Positions 45,364-56,600 of a DNA stretch of 64,000 nucleotides are shown in pieces (positions within the stretch are counted from its first letter, which is position 1; every line of letters starts with the position of its first letter). The position numbers and the translations under genes are program-made. The notes below the pieces were generated by a model, which saw nothing but the letters and a program-made list of their open reading frames with translations, ran no database searches and was not told the DNA's origin. Source of the DNA: Cadophora sp. MPI-SDFR-AT-0126 (lineage: Eukaryota > Ascomycota > Leotiomycetes > Helotiales > Ploettnerulaceae); the NCBI GenBank assembly GCA_020747065.1, contig JAGMVK010000019.1, positions 310,001 through 374,000 on the forward strand. The letters run 5' to 3'.

Positions 45364-47477
45364 ATGGATCCGACCATTGACGAGGCGGATATCAAGTTGG
45401 TAAGTCTGTTCGAGGAGGGGTCACGGGGCCATTGAATAATCGATGAAGATACTCAAGTGCTAGTCTCCGACCACGAAGTCGGCCAGGACGAGGACCAGGC
45501 TCTTGTACCCTTGCTCGATGGACAGAGCCTTGGGAGCCATAGTGAGAGCGTTGGAGACAGCCAAGATGCAAAAGCGACGTCTCGAGGAAAGGAAGAGAAA
45601 TTCATGGAGGTCTTCACTCAGCTGGCCAAAGAAAAGCTTGAGGAGATGATGGATGATCTGCTTGAAGCGATGATGGAGAAGTTGAGAAGTGGACAGAATG
45701 GGAGGAAGGAGCCAGATATCGAAGCGAGCACTTCTAGCCAAGCGGAAAACAATGAGCAAATAAAGCAACTTGATTCTTCAAAGCGGGACACTGTTGCAGC
45801 TGAACCTGGCGAATCTGCCTTTTGGCCTTTCACAGCGACAAAGTCCGACGACGAGATCCGGAAGGAGGAAGAAGAGAGGATGCATCATTTTCGGGAGTAA
45901 GCACACAAAAACCTCTAATTCAAGTCAATCTTAGAACAGACTCACTGAGACTTTAGTCCCAAATTCGATATGATTACTGAGCTCTGGACACCGTCTCAGC
46001 GGCGATGGCTTCTGGATATCGAGTCAGAGAGCGAAACCACCAGACAATTCATGCACTCATTCGCGAAAGAGCTTGCTGTCACAATTTGTGCTCGTGAAGA
46101 TTCACGTCCATCGTCGGACATTGGACAACCAGAACCGACAAACATGGGAAACCCATATTTTACCCTGAAATTGATTGGAAAGAGGAGTTATGATGTTTGC
46201 TGGTCTCTGAAATTATTCGACTTCCTGGAGCCCCATGAGCAGCGTTTGATCCTCGTCATGATCAGAACTATCTTTAAGTGATTCCGATCATTGAGCCCAG
46301 GAGAACCTTAGAGGAACTACTTCAGCAATGCTGCCAGAAAGAGGCATTTATTCAAGCCGTTCCTGTCTCTACCTGAGCCGACATTCGATGATATGAGACT
46401 CGTTGCACTAGCTGTGAATGTGGCAACAATGCAACCTTATCCCTGGACTGGCAATGTGCACTCGTCGTTTTTTAACTAGCTCCATGCGCTGAGAGCGCTC
46501 AAGCAAACCGACAAAAACTATTCTCGAGAACGTGACCTCTGTTTAAAAGCAACAATCTTTCAGTTGCGAGGTTACTTGTACGAAGGTCATATACAGTTAA
46601 AACCAGTTCAAATAGCGAAAGAATCACTTCGTACAGACGACTTATGTCTCGCAAAGCTTATGAATCTGGGAAATATTAAGATAAGATGGACCGAGGATCT
46701 TACGGAGCATCTGCGATTGCGAGAGCTGGAATTGACAATATATTGGTTCGGATACGATGGCTTTGAGCGCTTATACTACCTCCATTTGACGTACGAGAGT
46801 TCGTAGTAAGTGTGGAGTCTAATCATAAAGCTTGTTATCATTGTTGAAACGGCAAGCCTTGAATTTCGTCGCTTTGGCTCTATGGATTACGAAATCTACT
46901 CGACTTTCAACATACTATTCGGTTGCAGCTCAAGGTTCCAGAAGAAGGCATTGCGTGGAGCTTATGCATCGATAGACGTGCCATTATGGTTCATAAATTA
47001 CAAAAATGGCCCCAACCAAGCCGTGCCGACTCCAGGGAGTTATATGAAAACCTATCCTCCCCATGGTATTGGGGGCATGAAAGTCCATTTGACGCGTCAG
47101 TGGCCCTATCATAGCATTTATTGCTACACTCAGTTTCCGCGATACGCACAACGATTTCGTGAGCTTCGAAATCAGTAAGTAAGTCACCTACAACTGGTGT
47201 TTTGGAGATTGACATTATGCAATAGCATGGATACAATAAAGCCACAAGGCCTCCGAGGGCTTTTCCGCGACAAGCGCGATGCAACAGGTAAATAACGGCA
47301 CCTACTTTTGAAGAATCTTCACTTACCATTCTGCGTCTAGTCTATCACACCTTCTGGTTCGCAGTTATTTTCGGCACAACGAGCATCATCTTCGCACTTG
47401 CAAGCCTGCTTGTCTCGTCGCTACAAACCTGGGCAGCATTCCATCCTCAGACCAGCAATAGCAGCAAGTTGGCTTGA
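45364..47477 (+). pseudogene. Disrupted fungal gene with C-terminal membrane anchor
   Basis: A single reading frame can be followed for about 2 kb but is broken by in-frame stops TGA 46279-46281, TAG 46309-46311 and TAG 46477-46479, while coding-like sequence (FKPFLSLPEPTFDDMRLVAL, TDKNYSRERDLCLKATIF) continues between them. Introns remain recognisable: GTAAGC...TTTAG before DPKFDMITELW; 46806-46856; GTAAGTAAGT...AATAG before HMDTIKPQ; and GTAAAT...GTCTAG. The 3' end encodes GLRGLFRDKRDATVYHTFWF followed by one hydrophobic helix (VIFGTTSIIFALASLLVSSL), an ending I know from large families of uncharacterised Pezizomycotina proteins. Each stop could arise by C-to-T from CGA or CAG. The first exon (MDPTIDEADIKL) does not splice in frame to the next block, possibly another lesion. 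No function is proposed. Confidence 0.72.
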
Positions 47478-47758
47478 GAGGATGGTTTCAATGTCAGGAA
47501 AGCCGTAACAGAGCGAGACAGGAAGCTGCAGTCATGGAAATAAAAGATATTGAAGATGGAGGTTCTCACACCCACGATGGACATGGAACATGGGGAAGGA
47601 AAACGAGCTTCTACTTTCAACTGTTCCGGGACTTTCATCAACTAAAATGAATTATATTAAGATGGAGAATGTTCGATGAAAGCCGAAAGTCAAAATGTGA
47701 TACTAACAGTCCCGCGATCAAAACTCGCTAAGATTTACCCTTTGCTGCAGCCTTCACT
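47478..47758. other. Convergent 3' region
   Basis: 281 bp between the pseudogene end and the transporter stop codon. Nothing was recognised. Confidence 0.5.
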
Positions 47759-49543
47759 TCAACGGATGACATGACCCTCCTCAGCCTCGGGCTGACTTTG
47801 CTCCGTAGACAACTTCGGATTTCTCAGACAGAATGCAAACGCAATCAACGGCACACAGAGACAAATGCCAGTAATCGTCAAGAGCCTCTGCACGTGCTGG
47901 TAACTATCAATGACCGCACCTCTGACATCCGTTCCGACAGGATATTCTGAAATGAGCATGAACGGACTCCCGTAGAAACTAGCTGCCAAGGTTTCGTTTC
48001 CGGTAAATGCAAGTCGGTTGTTGAGTTCTGAGTAGAGGGTTTGCGTCCAAATGGCACCTGAGACGCAATTTCCAAGTGCGGAGCCGACGTTGTAACTTGC
48101 GAGATAGATACCAGTGATCACGGCGACGTGCTCGTGCTTTGTTGCGGCTTGGATGGAGGCTTGAGCTGGGTATGGGAAAAGACCACCTGCGATACCAAGG
48201 AGCACTTGAGCACCAATGACACCAGATTGAGCTGCATTGTTATGGCCACCTCGGTAGTGGATCAGAAGGCCGAACGCAACTAGGAAGAGCACAGTTCCAG
48301 CCAAGATGAAGTATTTGAGTCGTCTGACCTTGAAAATCACCAGTGATATCAGAACACCGGTAATGACAGAGCAAAAGCTGTAAAGAGACGAGACTCGGGT
48401 TGCTGTCTTGATGCTGAAGTCGAAAGCGACGATCAGAACGGTGTACAGAAAATCTCCTTGGAGATACCAGGCAAAGTTGAGGAACATCGCTATTCCGAGG
48501 GCAGCCCAGACAGCACGGTCCTTAAGAAGGTGGAAAGGAAGCAATGGATGCTTGGCTTTGAGTTCCCAGAAGATGAAGACTGGAATACAAAGTATCCCGA
48601 TGATCAAGGGGGCGAGAATATGAGCTTGGTGCCATTTCGATGCGACCGCGCCAACTGCAGTAGATCCACCCGCCAGAGTGAGCGGTACAAGGATAAGTGC
48701 AAAGACGGCAATCAATAGAATAATGCCGACGACATCGAGTTGCCAGAACAATTCTACTGCGAGACGTTTAGGTCCTAGCATTTGGAAAGGAGACTTGTAG
48801 CTGTCCAAAATGCCGTTCTTTCGAGCCCGACGTCCTGCGATAAACAGCGCAAGCATCAGAGGAAGAGCACAGACTGGGTAGATGATGCACCACATTCCGA
48901 TTCCCCATCTCCAGCTAGTTGCTCCAAGCACGGCCTGTGTGATATCGCCAGAAACCCAGGTGTTGATAATAAACGGTGTGGCCGGAATGTACGAGAAGAA
49001 CACACGGCTTCGCATGGAGGTGATGTCTGCGATAATGACTTCGACAAGCAGGATGACGCAAGTGTATCCGACTTGGTAAAGGACGGCGCCGGCGCAGAAA
49101 GTCTTCACTCCATCTGCACAGGTCTCTACGATCGTGCCAAGAGTGTAGAAGAAGACGGACACAGCGACAAGCTCGAGACGGCCGAAGACATCAGCGACTT
49201 TCGCGGCAGTTGGCTGAGCTGCAGCAGCAATGACACTTCGCAGGACGTTGATAGTGGCAAGAAGCGAATGAAGAGCATAACTGCTTGTTGCCGTTGCTTG
49301 ATAAGTGTATCGAACAGTTCCGTCAAGTCCGTACGCGTAGGCAATTAGGAACACGCCGAAAAAGAGAAAAATTCGGTCAGTGAGTGTGAGTTGGCTTGAT
49401 ACCGCCTCGATGCGAGCAACACCAGGCGACTTCGCTCCTATGATGTGGCGATCGGGATGGGCTTCGACGGTCGGAGGGTACACTGCGGGGTCTTTCTTCT
49501 CTTCGTTGCTCCCCTCTCTGGGAGTATCAGGATTGAGACTCAT
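47759..49543 (-). CDS. MFS siderophore-iron transporter (SIT family)
   Basis: Single exon, 594 residues, with about 14 hydrophobic helices, the SIT/ARN topology. The loop before helix 1 carries [23 protein letters not shown], and the first helix region reads [18 protein letters not shown], both characteristic of fungal siderophore transporters of the MirB/Sit1 type. Later marks include [55 protein letters not shown] and [24 protein letters not shown]. These carriers import ferric-siderophore complexes by proton symport at the plasma membrane or endosomes. The exact siderophore cannot be read from sequence. A GATA element matching the SreA-type site lies upstream. Confidence 0.92.
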   Translation of the reverse strand: MSLNPDTPREGSNEEKKDPAVYPPTVEAHPDRHIIGAKSPGVARIEAVSSQLTLTDRIFLFFGVFLIAYAYGLDGTVRYTYQATATSSYALHSLLATINVLRSVIAAAAQPTAAKVADVFGRLELVAVSVFFYTLGTIVETCADGVKTFCAGAVLYQVGYTCVILLVEVIIADITSMRSRVFFSYIPATPFIINTWVSGDITQAVLGATSWRWGIGMWCIIYPVCALPLMLALFIAGRRARKNGILDSYKSPFQMLGPKRLAVELFWQLDVVGIILLIAVFALILVPLTLAGGSTAVGAVASKWHQAHILAPLIIGILCIPVFIFWELKAKHPLLPFHLLKDRAVWAALGIAMFLNFAWYLQGDFLYTVLIVAFDFSIKTATRVSSLYSFCSVITGVLISLVIFKVRRLKYFILAGTVLFLVAFGLLIHYRGGHNNAAQSGVIGAQVLLGIAGGLFPYPAQASIQAATKHEHVAVITGIYLASYNVGSALGNCVSGAIWTQTLYSELNNRLAFTGNETLAASFYGSPFMLISEYPVGTDVRGAVIDSYQHVQRLLTITGICLCVPLIAFAFCLRNPKLSTEQSQPEAEEGHVIR

Positions 49544-49845
49544 GGTCGCTGCTTCTCCTTAGCCGCTGTAATAGTTGTGATGTTGGTCTTCGCCTCGACT
49601 ATCAAATGCGGGAGAAGGGAATTTTTGAAGGTCAATCATAGAGATGCCCTCACAAGGAAGAGACGGAGCTTTATATGTAGACCAGGACCCAAGCAATCCA
49701 AATCCCGGTCCACTTCCATGACTTGGTGGCTGCCCCATCCCAGCTCTTGGGAAGGAAATGTGGAACCAGCGAAGGGTTTTCTGGCCCACAGGGAGCGATG
49801 TGACTGGACAATGCGCGGACGCGCGGTGAGATGATCGCTGCAATC

Positions 49846-49854
49846 TTATCAGAT
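49846..49854 (-). promoter_or_regulatory. GATA-type iron-regulatory site ATCTGATAA
   Basis: The plus strand reads TTATCAGAT, so the strand of the transporter reads ATCTGATAA, an exact match to the ATCWGATAA site bound by SreA/Sre1/Urbs1-type GATA repressors of siderophore genes. It lies about 300 bp upstream of the start codon. Iron repression is an inference from site and gene type together. Confidence 0.6.
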
Positions 49855-51088
49855 CAGAGTTTTCATCTAATCAGATGATTCGTTGCGCGAACTTGTCGGC
49901 TTGTCCTAGTGGGGGCGTTAACGTATGGGGTTACCGAATCCGTTGGAGCTTTCTAAACCTTGAAAAAATTGATAATACAGGTAACCTTTCGGGCTTGGCG
50001 ATACTAAATGTTAGTGCAGTGGGCTAGAATTATGTGAACGATGGCTCATCCGCAATCGGAGACTTGGTGTATTTTCTGTCGAAGTCTTGATCATGATCTG
50101 TATGTGATAAGAATCATATTCAATTGTTACTGCCATACAGAATCATCTCTCTCGATCCCGTTCCAACTATGAGTTGAAAGAGTAAATAGACTGGAGAGAA
50201 GAGATGTTTTTAAAACTCCTGACCAGGTAACCAAAGCCTGCTGCCAAGAAATCTTCATTTAAAGCCTTTGCGATCAATGGCTCCAAAGCCCCTGCACCTC
50301 ACACAAGATTCTCAATAGTCCTACAAGCGTAATCCTCAGCGACACAAAACAGCTTTTACCATTTCTCAGAATTGATCTGTTGACACTACTCGTAACCTTC
50401 AGACTTTCGACTGTACCCCGCTCCACATGAGAGATCGTGTGGTCCACATATTAAGGCTACCCAGACAGAACATTGCCAATTCGCGACCAAGCCCGTTTCT
50501 TATTTGTACAGAACAGATCCAGTATGCAGCTGGAAATACGGAGAATACTAGTCTAATCTGTCACATATTTTGACATTGAAACGTGTGGAAACTTGTATGT
50601 CGCTGATGTCGGCTATATCATGGTCGGATCGGTTGCGTGGTATGCTTGTGGTATGATGGAGCTTTCTCCAATAAATGCCGTGTTGACGACATCGGATGAA
50701 TTGGCTGCAACGAGCTTCATTCCATCTGCATCAGAGACCTCGAAGCTTTGAAAACTTCATTTTAGCCAAGCCGGACAGCAATGATGTCAGCTGATTTCTC
50801 TGGAAAGAGCAACCGACCTCATCCACAATATATTTTAAAAGATCAAAGACTACTGCACAACTACTCGAAGCAACTAGACCTAGTGAAAGGTCCAGAATCA
50901 CATCGAGACAATGGGCATTGTTCCAAGAAGAATTGGCGAAAGAACATAAACAAGGACATTGTTGCCGATAAAGAAGACCCTGCAACATATCATGGCATTC
51001 CTAAGATACATGTATAAGCCGAAGCCGCTTGTCTCTTGTTCCGCGACTAGGCATTGTTTTCTTGGGAACTTTATTTAATCCAAGTGGG

Positions 51089-51096
51089 TATAAATA
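51089..51096 (+). promoter_or_regulatory. TATA box TATAAATA
   Basis: A consensus TATAAATA about 97 bp upstream of the ATG at 51193, in a plausible position for a core promoter. Confidence 0.5.
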
Positions 51097-51192
51097 TCTC
51101 TCCCAAACATCAATCATTCATGTCTTTCCACCACGTCGATCACGCTATCGAACTGATCACCGCAGAAAATAAGATCGCAACAAGGAAACATC

Positions 51193-52335
51193 ATGGCTAG
51201 GTCAAACGACGAATACAAACTTGCGGGCGAGAGCGATAGTGACAGAGCTCTCCGACACGAGTTCGAGAAAACCCGCAGACTCGAAGCCGACAAAATTCGC
51301 CAAGAGCTGTTAAGGAAGCATGAGCTTCTGCGTCAAGCGAACCTGAAGTCTGACTTGAACCGACATAGTCATCGCATTCCTACTGGAGACCAGAATTCCC
51401 AAGCGCTGATCCTGCAGATTGGTCATGGGAAAACTTTAAATCCTGATAGATTTCGGGGTTCATCAATACTGGGTGAGCTGGCTGAGAACACAGGCCATGC
51501 CTCACCACTCCATCCCACAGGTAGTCATGAGTATCCACGAACGACGGTTGAACAGATCAAATCTGCTTCAGAAACCAAATCTCCAGGTGCATTTCAGTAT
51601 CCACGAGAGCCAGCGCACCAAGTCCGTGATACCTCTGCATACGATCCCAGAGTTGGACCTCAAAGTCCAAGAATGACCGCTAATCAAGTCCGTGCTAGTA
51701 ATACATTCAATACCGAAAAGGACCATCAGTACTCACGAACGCCAGCTAGGCAGATTGGTCCTACTCCAAACTTCACACCAGGACACTTAAACCCAAAAGC
51801 AGGACCATGGTGCCCTCCTCCGCCGTCAGGACATAAATCAGATTTGCAAAACAACGTGGCCTGGAGCAAGGACCCAGCATATATCGCACTGAGAAAAAGT
51901 ATGGGGTGGAACCAGGGACCACCATACATCGATCCGGAATGGTGCGATGAGAAGAATCATCATCGCTTTGACGGCGACCTTTTCATCCCCAAAGGTCTCT
52001 TCGACAATATCCCGGTCATCGCCACCCCACTCGCCGTACGCGAAGCCGCCCCTCGATCTATGGTGCCGCTGGCACGAAAAGACAGCTATACAGGCAAGTA
52101 TGAAGTGATTTACTGGTGGTGCAAAGCCCACGCGCCGGCATCCGACTGGAAGTTCAACAAGCGGATTTCGTTTCCTCCTCGGAAAGATGTGAACTGGCGT
52201 GAGCTGTTTCACGAGATGACCGGGGTACCATTTGAGGTCATGGATGACCAGTGGGTAAGTATCCAGCCTCACTGGGTTCGAGCTTCGGCTTCTGGAGAGG
52301 TGTTGAGACGCGGTTGGCCTCTAAATAAACGGTAA
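51193..52335 (+). CDS. Orphan protein with four 22-residue tandem repeats
   Basis: Single exon, 380 residues; no family recognised. Residues about 18-55 are highly charged and helical (HEFEKTRRLEADKIRQELLR), likely a short coiled coil. Residues 113-200 are four consecutive 22-residue units, starting EYPRTTVEQI, QYPREPAHQV, QSPRMTANQV and QYSRTPARQI, with consensus Q-Y-P-R-T-x-x-x-Q-V-R. The C-terminal ~160 residues look globular and rich in Trp, Pro and aromatic residues (DPAYIALRKSMGWNQGPPYI, YWWCKAHAPASDWKFNKR, VNWRELFHEMTGVPFEVM). No signal peptide or membrane helix is present, so it is probably intracellular. The stop codon lies inside a perfect GTAAGT donor, so a spliced form could end differently. 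TATA box and Kozak-like ATCATGG support the start. Confidence 0.75.
   Translation: MARSNDEYKLAGESDSDRALRHEFEKTRRLEADKIRQELLRKHELLRQANLKSDLNRHSHRIPTGDQNSQALILQIGHGKTLNPDRFRGSSILGELAENTGHASPLHPTGSHEYPRTTVEQIKSASETKSPGAFQYPREPAHQVRDTSAYDPRVGPQSPRMTANQVRASNTFNTEKDHQYSRTPARQIGPTPNFTPGHLNPKAGPWCPPPPSGHKSDLQNNVAWSKDPAYIALRKSMGWNQGPPYIDPEWCDEKNHHRFDGDLFIPKGLFDNIPVIATPLAVREAAPRSMVPLARKDSYTGKYEVIYWWCKAHAPASDWKFNKRISFPPRKDVNWRELFHEMTGVPFEVMDDQWVSIQPHWVRASASGEVLRRGWPLNKR
51529..51792 (+). repeat. Four 66-bp in-frame tandem repeats
   Basis: Units begin at 51529, 51595, 51661 and 51727, each 66 bp and encoding 22 residues. Sequence is diverged at DNA level (for example AGTATCCACGA is kept in units 1 and 2), so the duplication is old and the protein pattern is better conserved than the DNA. 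Confidence 0.75.
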
Positions 52336-53076
52336 GTGGTTTCATGGAAGAGGACCGGATACTGTGTTAGGATGCCCACTTCGTTTTCGGTTCCCGTGTT
52401 TGTTTAACCAGATACAGTGATGCTATCACCTGCTATACCATTTAAATGTTATTGGCTAATCTAACATAACATCTGTGATGCGATTGAGTGCAGTCTTAGG
52501 GATCGTGATTCAAATGGCAGAGAACGTGACAAGTGAGAGACGCGACATCAAAGAAACCTTCGCTTAGCGGTGGGTCCATGGTGTTGACATCTTCCCAAAA
52601 GCAAAACAAAAAAGAAAAAAATTCAAAAAGAGCAATGTTTTGAAGAGAAAATGAAGCAGCCAAATTTTTTCTTAAAATAGGATGAGCGAAAAGAAAAAGA
52701 GACAAAAAATCCTCGTTAAGTCTTCGATATAAACTCTTCGCTGAACTCCGATGGGGGGTCCTTGAACCCACGCGTTGGAAGAAACAGGGAGTGCTGCTCA
52801 ATCCAAACCGGAAAGGAGCAGCGGAGACTGATGGAAACCACTTACACTTTATCATGGAACCTGCTCTTACTTGAGTGACAAAAAGCGCTATTTGGTTAGA
52901 TATAGGCCGTAGAATTCTGTACGCGAGGTCGGTGTTTATGTGGGCAGAGGAAACGAACAGACGCGAACCTGGGCCGCGCTTTGGATAGAACGCGATAAAG
53001 GACTGATGGGACAAAGATCTGGCTTGATGGGATGTTTTACGATGAAACTTATCACTGTTGCTCCTTTGAAATGGCT
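52336..53076. other. Intergenic region, purine-rich on the plus strand
   Basis: 741 bp. A-rich plus strand between about 52600 and 52715. A long minus-strand open frame (53089-52496) has no recognised motif and is not called. Confidence 0.45.
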
Positions 53077-54511
53077 TCAAGGCGCCCATACGGCTTCAAT
53101 CAGCCACATATGGCTCTTTTCAGGTTTCCACGCCTTCACGAACTCGAATCGCTCATCCGCTTTCTGGAAGAGGGCTTTCCAGTCCGCGATCTCTCTTTCG
53201 CGCCCATTCACTGTTACAAATTGCAAAAGGTCCATGGTCCTACACTTCTCAGCAATGCACATAGCATCGAAGTAATGGTTCAACCTACCTGATACTCTTC
53301 TCTTCCATTCCTCCAACGCTTCCCGGCTCCGGTAGGACACCATCATTGAGCAACACTCTCGCACCAGGTTTCAGTGCGGGGACAAGATTCTGCAAGATCT
53401 TGATAGCGTATGCATCCGACCAATTATGGAAGATCCAACGGAAGTAATACACATCAGCAGAGACAGGCTGCGGGGTGAAGAAATCATGAGTAGTCAACTC
53501 AACTCGAGATTCCAGTTCCGGCGTTACCAATGTGCCAACCACATGTGGAGGACGCATACTTGGAAGTTCTTGGACTACAAACTTGAGGGATGGAAACTTC
53601 TCGGCGATTGCTACAGACACATGTCCTTGGGAGCCACCAAGCTATGAAATGTCAGAATGAGTGAGTATTCAAGGAGGCAGGGACAGACATCGACAACGGT
53701 GGCTTCTCCCAAGCTCTCCCAAGGATAGTTCTCAACAACATGCTTCACGTGATATCCCTCACTGGCAGCATTCGCAGCCATGGCCGTCCCATACCTCTTC
53801 AACCTATCCGGGTTCTTGGCAAAATGTTCAAAGAAATTGTCCTCTGTACGGTTTGCAACCTGGAAACCTGTCTGTCTAGGCTCTTGACTCCCAGGCCACT
53901 TATCCATTGCGTCGACTGTGTTGCCAATGGGAAGCAGCAGATCCTCGGAGAAAAAACCTACCCAAGCCTGCAGCTGAATATCTTCAGCAAGCAGTCTCGA
54001 TGGAGATGTATGTGCGACATATCCGGGTCGAGGCTCGCGGAATATATGGTTTGACATGGCATGTCTGACGAGTCGGCGAAGGTTTGTCGCATCGACATTT
54101 ACTTTCTCGGAGAGGGCATCATAGCTTATGTCGCCTTCTATAGGGACGGACTCAGCGACTTTGAAATGATACACTGCTCGAAGTGATAGGCTATTGACAG
54201 ACTGCGAATCGCTATCAGCATCTGTCACTCTGCATGTCTCACAGTCGGATCGGAAGGGTTCTGACATCCCATGCCAAGTGCCGAAGGCTCTCCTTCGGTC
54301 CTACAGCCAAGTCATGAAGTTCTTTTGTGGCTGCAACAAGCCTTGAACGAGCTAAGTAGGCTTCCCTATCTACCGGAGAAATTGGTAATTCCGTGAGGCC
54401 ATTTACATCAAAGGATGGGGCTGAGAGGTTCTTTGATTGAAGGTACTCTGTGATGATCTTGGTGCTTTCAGCAATCACATTCGCGAGCTCTGTCAAGCGA
54501 GCGGTAGCCAT
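53077..54511 (-). CDS. SAM-dependent O-methyltransferase (fungal secondary-metabolite type)
   Basis: Four exons, 54511-54266, 54201-53689, 53641-53289 and 53239-53077 (introns 64, 47 and 49 bp), giving 424 residues, the usual size. An N-terminal dimerisation/winged-helix part (LSLRAVYHFKVAESVP, VNVDATNLRRLVRHAMSNHI) is followed by the methyltransferase fold. Splicing intron 2 creates motif I, VVDLGGSQGHVSVAIAEKFP. FVVQELP is motif II, and FRWIFHNWSDAYAIKIL carries the His of the acceptor-activating region. PGARVLLNDGVLPEPG comes next, and splicing intron 3 yields MEEKSIRTMDLLQF then REREIADWKALFQKAD. Such enzymes methylate hydroxyls of polyketides or other aromatics. A LaeA-like methyltransferase follows upstream on the same strand, 296 bp away. 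Confidence 0.93.
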
Positions 54512-54807
54512 ATTTTATGAAGCAGTATGAAGTAGTGAGTACTTACAGTTCATCACCTGTCAGATGCAGATACATCGTTCGATATCATCTGAGCCAGCGC
54601 TAAATGACGCGGCCGGATGTCTCCTTTAGGTTTTCCTCCCGCTGTGTCCCCCACTAAATGCTACCCCGCTGTTACTGCCGATCCTTGGCCCAGAAGCCAC
54701 AAATGCTTGTAGGCAACTATCTTTTCTACTGTGTTGTGGATATCACTTTTTTTTTGCGATCCATCTCGTGGAAATTTCTGTTTGCTTTTGTTTTCATTGA
54801 TAAACAG

Positions 54808-56054
54808 CTAAATGATGGGTTTTTGCCCAAAAATGACATGGAAAGGGAGGTACGAATGAACCGAAGAATCCATCAACGCCTTCCTTACATCAACCAAAAA
54901 CACCTGCACCTCGTCTGGAGTCCATCCAAGGCCTCTTGTAAACGGACCCAAGCTATTTCCTTCCAGCCCATCATAAATCATGGTCCGCCCGTAGAGCCCA
55001 ACCATTTTCAAAGTCTTATTTTTCGGCCAAGTTCCAATTGGTATCTTGAATATCCTCTCTTCTATGTTAACAAAACCTGCATCACGCAGATACTGTGCAT
55101 TCTTCACTGCTCCCAGAAGATCAGGCCCTAGCACGGCAAGCCCGTCTGCGACGTTTTTTAGCCATTGCTGAACGAGGTAGCCCTCTGGCATCGTGGAGTC
55201 ATCACAGTGCGCTTTATGGTGCATTTCTTGTATTTCGATCCAGCCACCCGGTTTCATACCCCTGGGATGTATCAGTGAGAGAGCTCCAGGCAAAAGATCA
55301 AAGATAATGGATTTACTCATATGCTTGTTGCACAAGTTTCGGCATATTCTTGACAGCAACAGAGGTATGTCGAGCATGAATGAAGTCAAACCGATCTCTC
55401 CCATGAAGCCAAGGACTCTCAAAATCATCGACCATAAACCTGACATTTGGAGGAACCCATACAGGCTGTATAGGGCTCAAATCAACTCCAAGGACTGTTG
55501 CACTGGGATATTCATCTCCAACTACTTCAAGTCAAAACCGGGTTTCGCGAGAACGTTTATTCCAAAAGGAAAGACTCACTATCAATCGCCCAGATCCCAG
55601 TCCCAGTGCCAAGATCAAGTATCTCCTGAGGGTTCTCCAGAGGCGCGTAGTGCAATTTTCCACCACAGAGATTTACCACCATCGCGTGCTTCATATCTTC
55701 GCGAGCCTGCTCAGGTTCGTCATTTGGAAATTGATATTGTCCTTCACGAAATTTATGATACCTCCTCCCATTCTCAAATGCATAGTTTCTCACGCTTGGA
55801 GACAGAGACGTGGATGCCGCACTGGCTCTGTCACTCTCATATCCATCGTCTGTTCCTTCATCTTCGCTGGCCTCAATCGTTGTCTCAGCCTGCTGAGCGA
55901 CCGTCTCCGCCTCCTCTACGTTCTGAGCGACACCTTGACTGGGTCCCTCGTCTGGTGAGCGCTGCTCGCTCGGCGAATGGGTCATATCGTGTTCTGCATC
56001 GAAGCCCACTATTCGTGATATTCTTAGCGATGTTGGAGATGGTGCTGGGAACAT
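54808..56054 (-). CDS. LaeA-like SAM-dependent methyltransferase
   Basis: Three exons, 56054-55580, 55521-55317 and 55261-54808 (introns 58 and 55 bp), giving 377 residues. An acidic, disordered N-terminus (about 1-80, TIEASEDEGTDDGYESDRAS) leads to RNYAFENGRRYHKFREGQYQ and then the nucleotide-binding motif ILDLGTGTGIWAIDIGDEYP, VLGVDLSPIQPVWVPPNVRF, DDFESPW, FDFIHARH and GMKPGGWIEIQE. This order is that of fungal LaeA/TAM-type methyltransferases. LaeA itself is a global regulator of secondary metabolism, but most family members are uncharacterised paralogues, so I do not name it laeA. The first acceptor could lie three bases earlier (AAG rather than TAG), adding one residue. The start could also be the Met at residue 24. 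Confidence 0.88.
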
Positions 56055-56600
56055 TGAGATTCCGCATCTCGAAGTGCGACTAAATGGGTAATCCCGGTTA
56101 GCTAAGCTAACAGACTAATATCCGATCCGGTAGCCCCGATGCTTATCATTGTTTGAAACAGATCCGTTGGGCGGTCCCTTTGGCTCCGGCCCCTCCCCCA
56201 GCCTTTCCCATTGTGGGATGCAATACGGTATGATCAAATTGCTTAGAAACGTGACCTCGAAACCTTTTTGGACTGGAAACTCACAACAAATGAATTCTTT
56301 GGATGCCGTATTTCAACTCTCCTGGACATCAAATAGTTTTTCTTTCACAGCTCTGTGAAAGCCTCAAATTGTGCATTACTTTGTAACGAGTCGATCTCAA
56401 CTAGCTGATATCCATTCGCTTACGTCATGAAGTGATAGAAGGTCCCTTTCAAGGCAAGCAAAATCAGTCAGTCTATGTCGAATTGCACCGCTATCCTTTT
56501 CCAGCTGTCGATGCTAAGTACAACTTCACGACTCGTACTTACGCTTACAAAGAGACACCCATCATCACTCCTCCACCAATACAGCACTCACACCTCAAAA
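56055..56600. other. Divergent intergenic region
   Basis: 546 bp between the LaeA-like and DHH genes; an upstream ATG at 56475 is in frame with the DHH gene. No other feature was recognised. Confidence 0.45.

Larger units (their letters stand above)
49544..51192. other. Divergent intergenic region between transporter and 22-residue-repeat gene
   Basis: 1.65 kb without a supportable gene. It holds the transporter promoter with a GATA element at 49846-49854, a second GATAAG near 50108, and a TATA box next to the plus-strand gene. Confidence 0.5.

Noticed and set aside
46804..46809. TAG-TAA in the disrupted gene
   Set aside because: Not counted as a lesion, because a GTAAGT donor at 46806 with an acceptor at 46856 and a CTAAT branch removes both stops in frame.
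52740..52830. tRNA-like B-box resemblance (GGGTTCAAGGACCC, minus) followed by a T6 run
   Set aside because: The T-loop does not pair correctly, no acceptor stem or anticodon arm could be drawn, and the A-box match is poor.
52496..53089. Minus-strand open frame of 197 codons next to the O-methyltransferase
   Set aside because: No recognised domain; it lies in A-rich DNA where the minus strand is rich in Phe/Leu codons, and it overlaps the 3' end of the methyltransferase.
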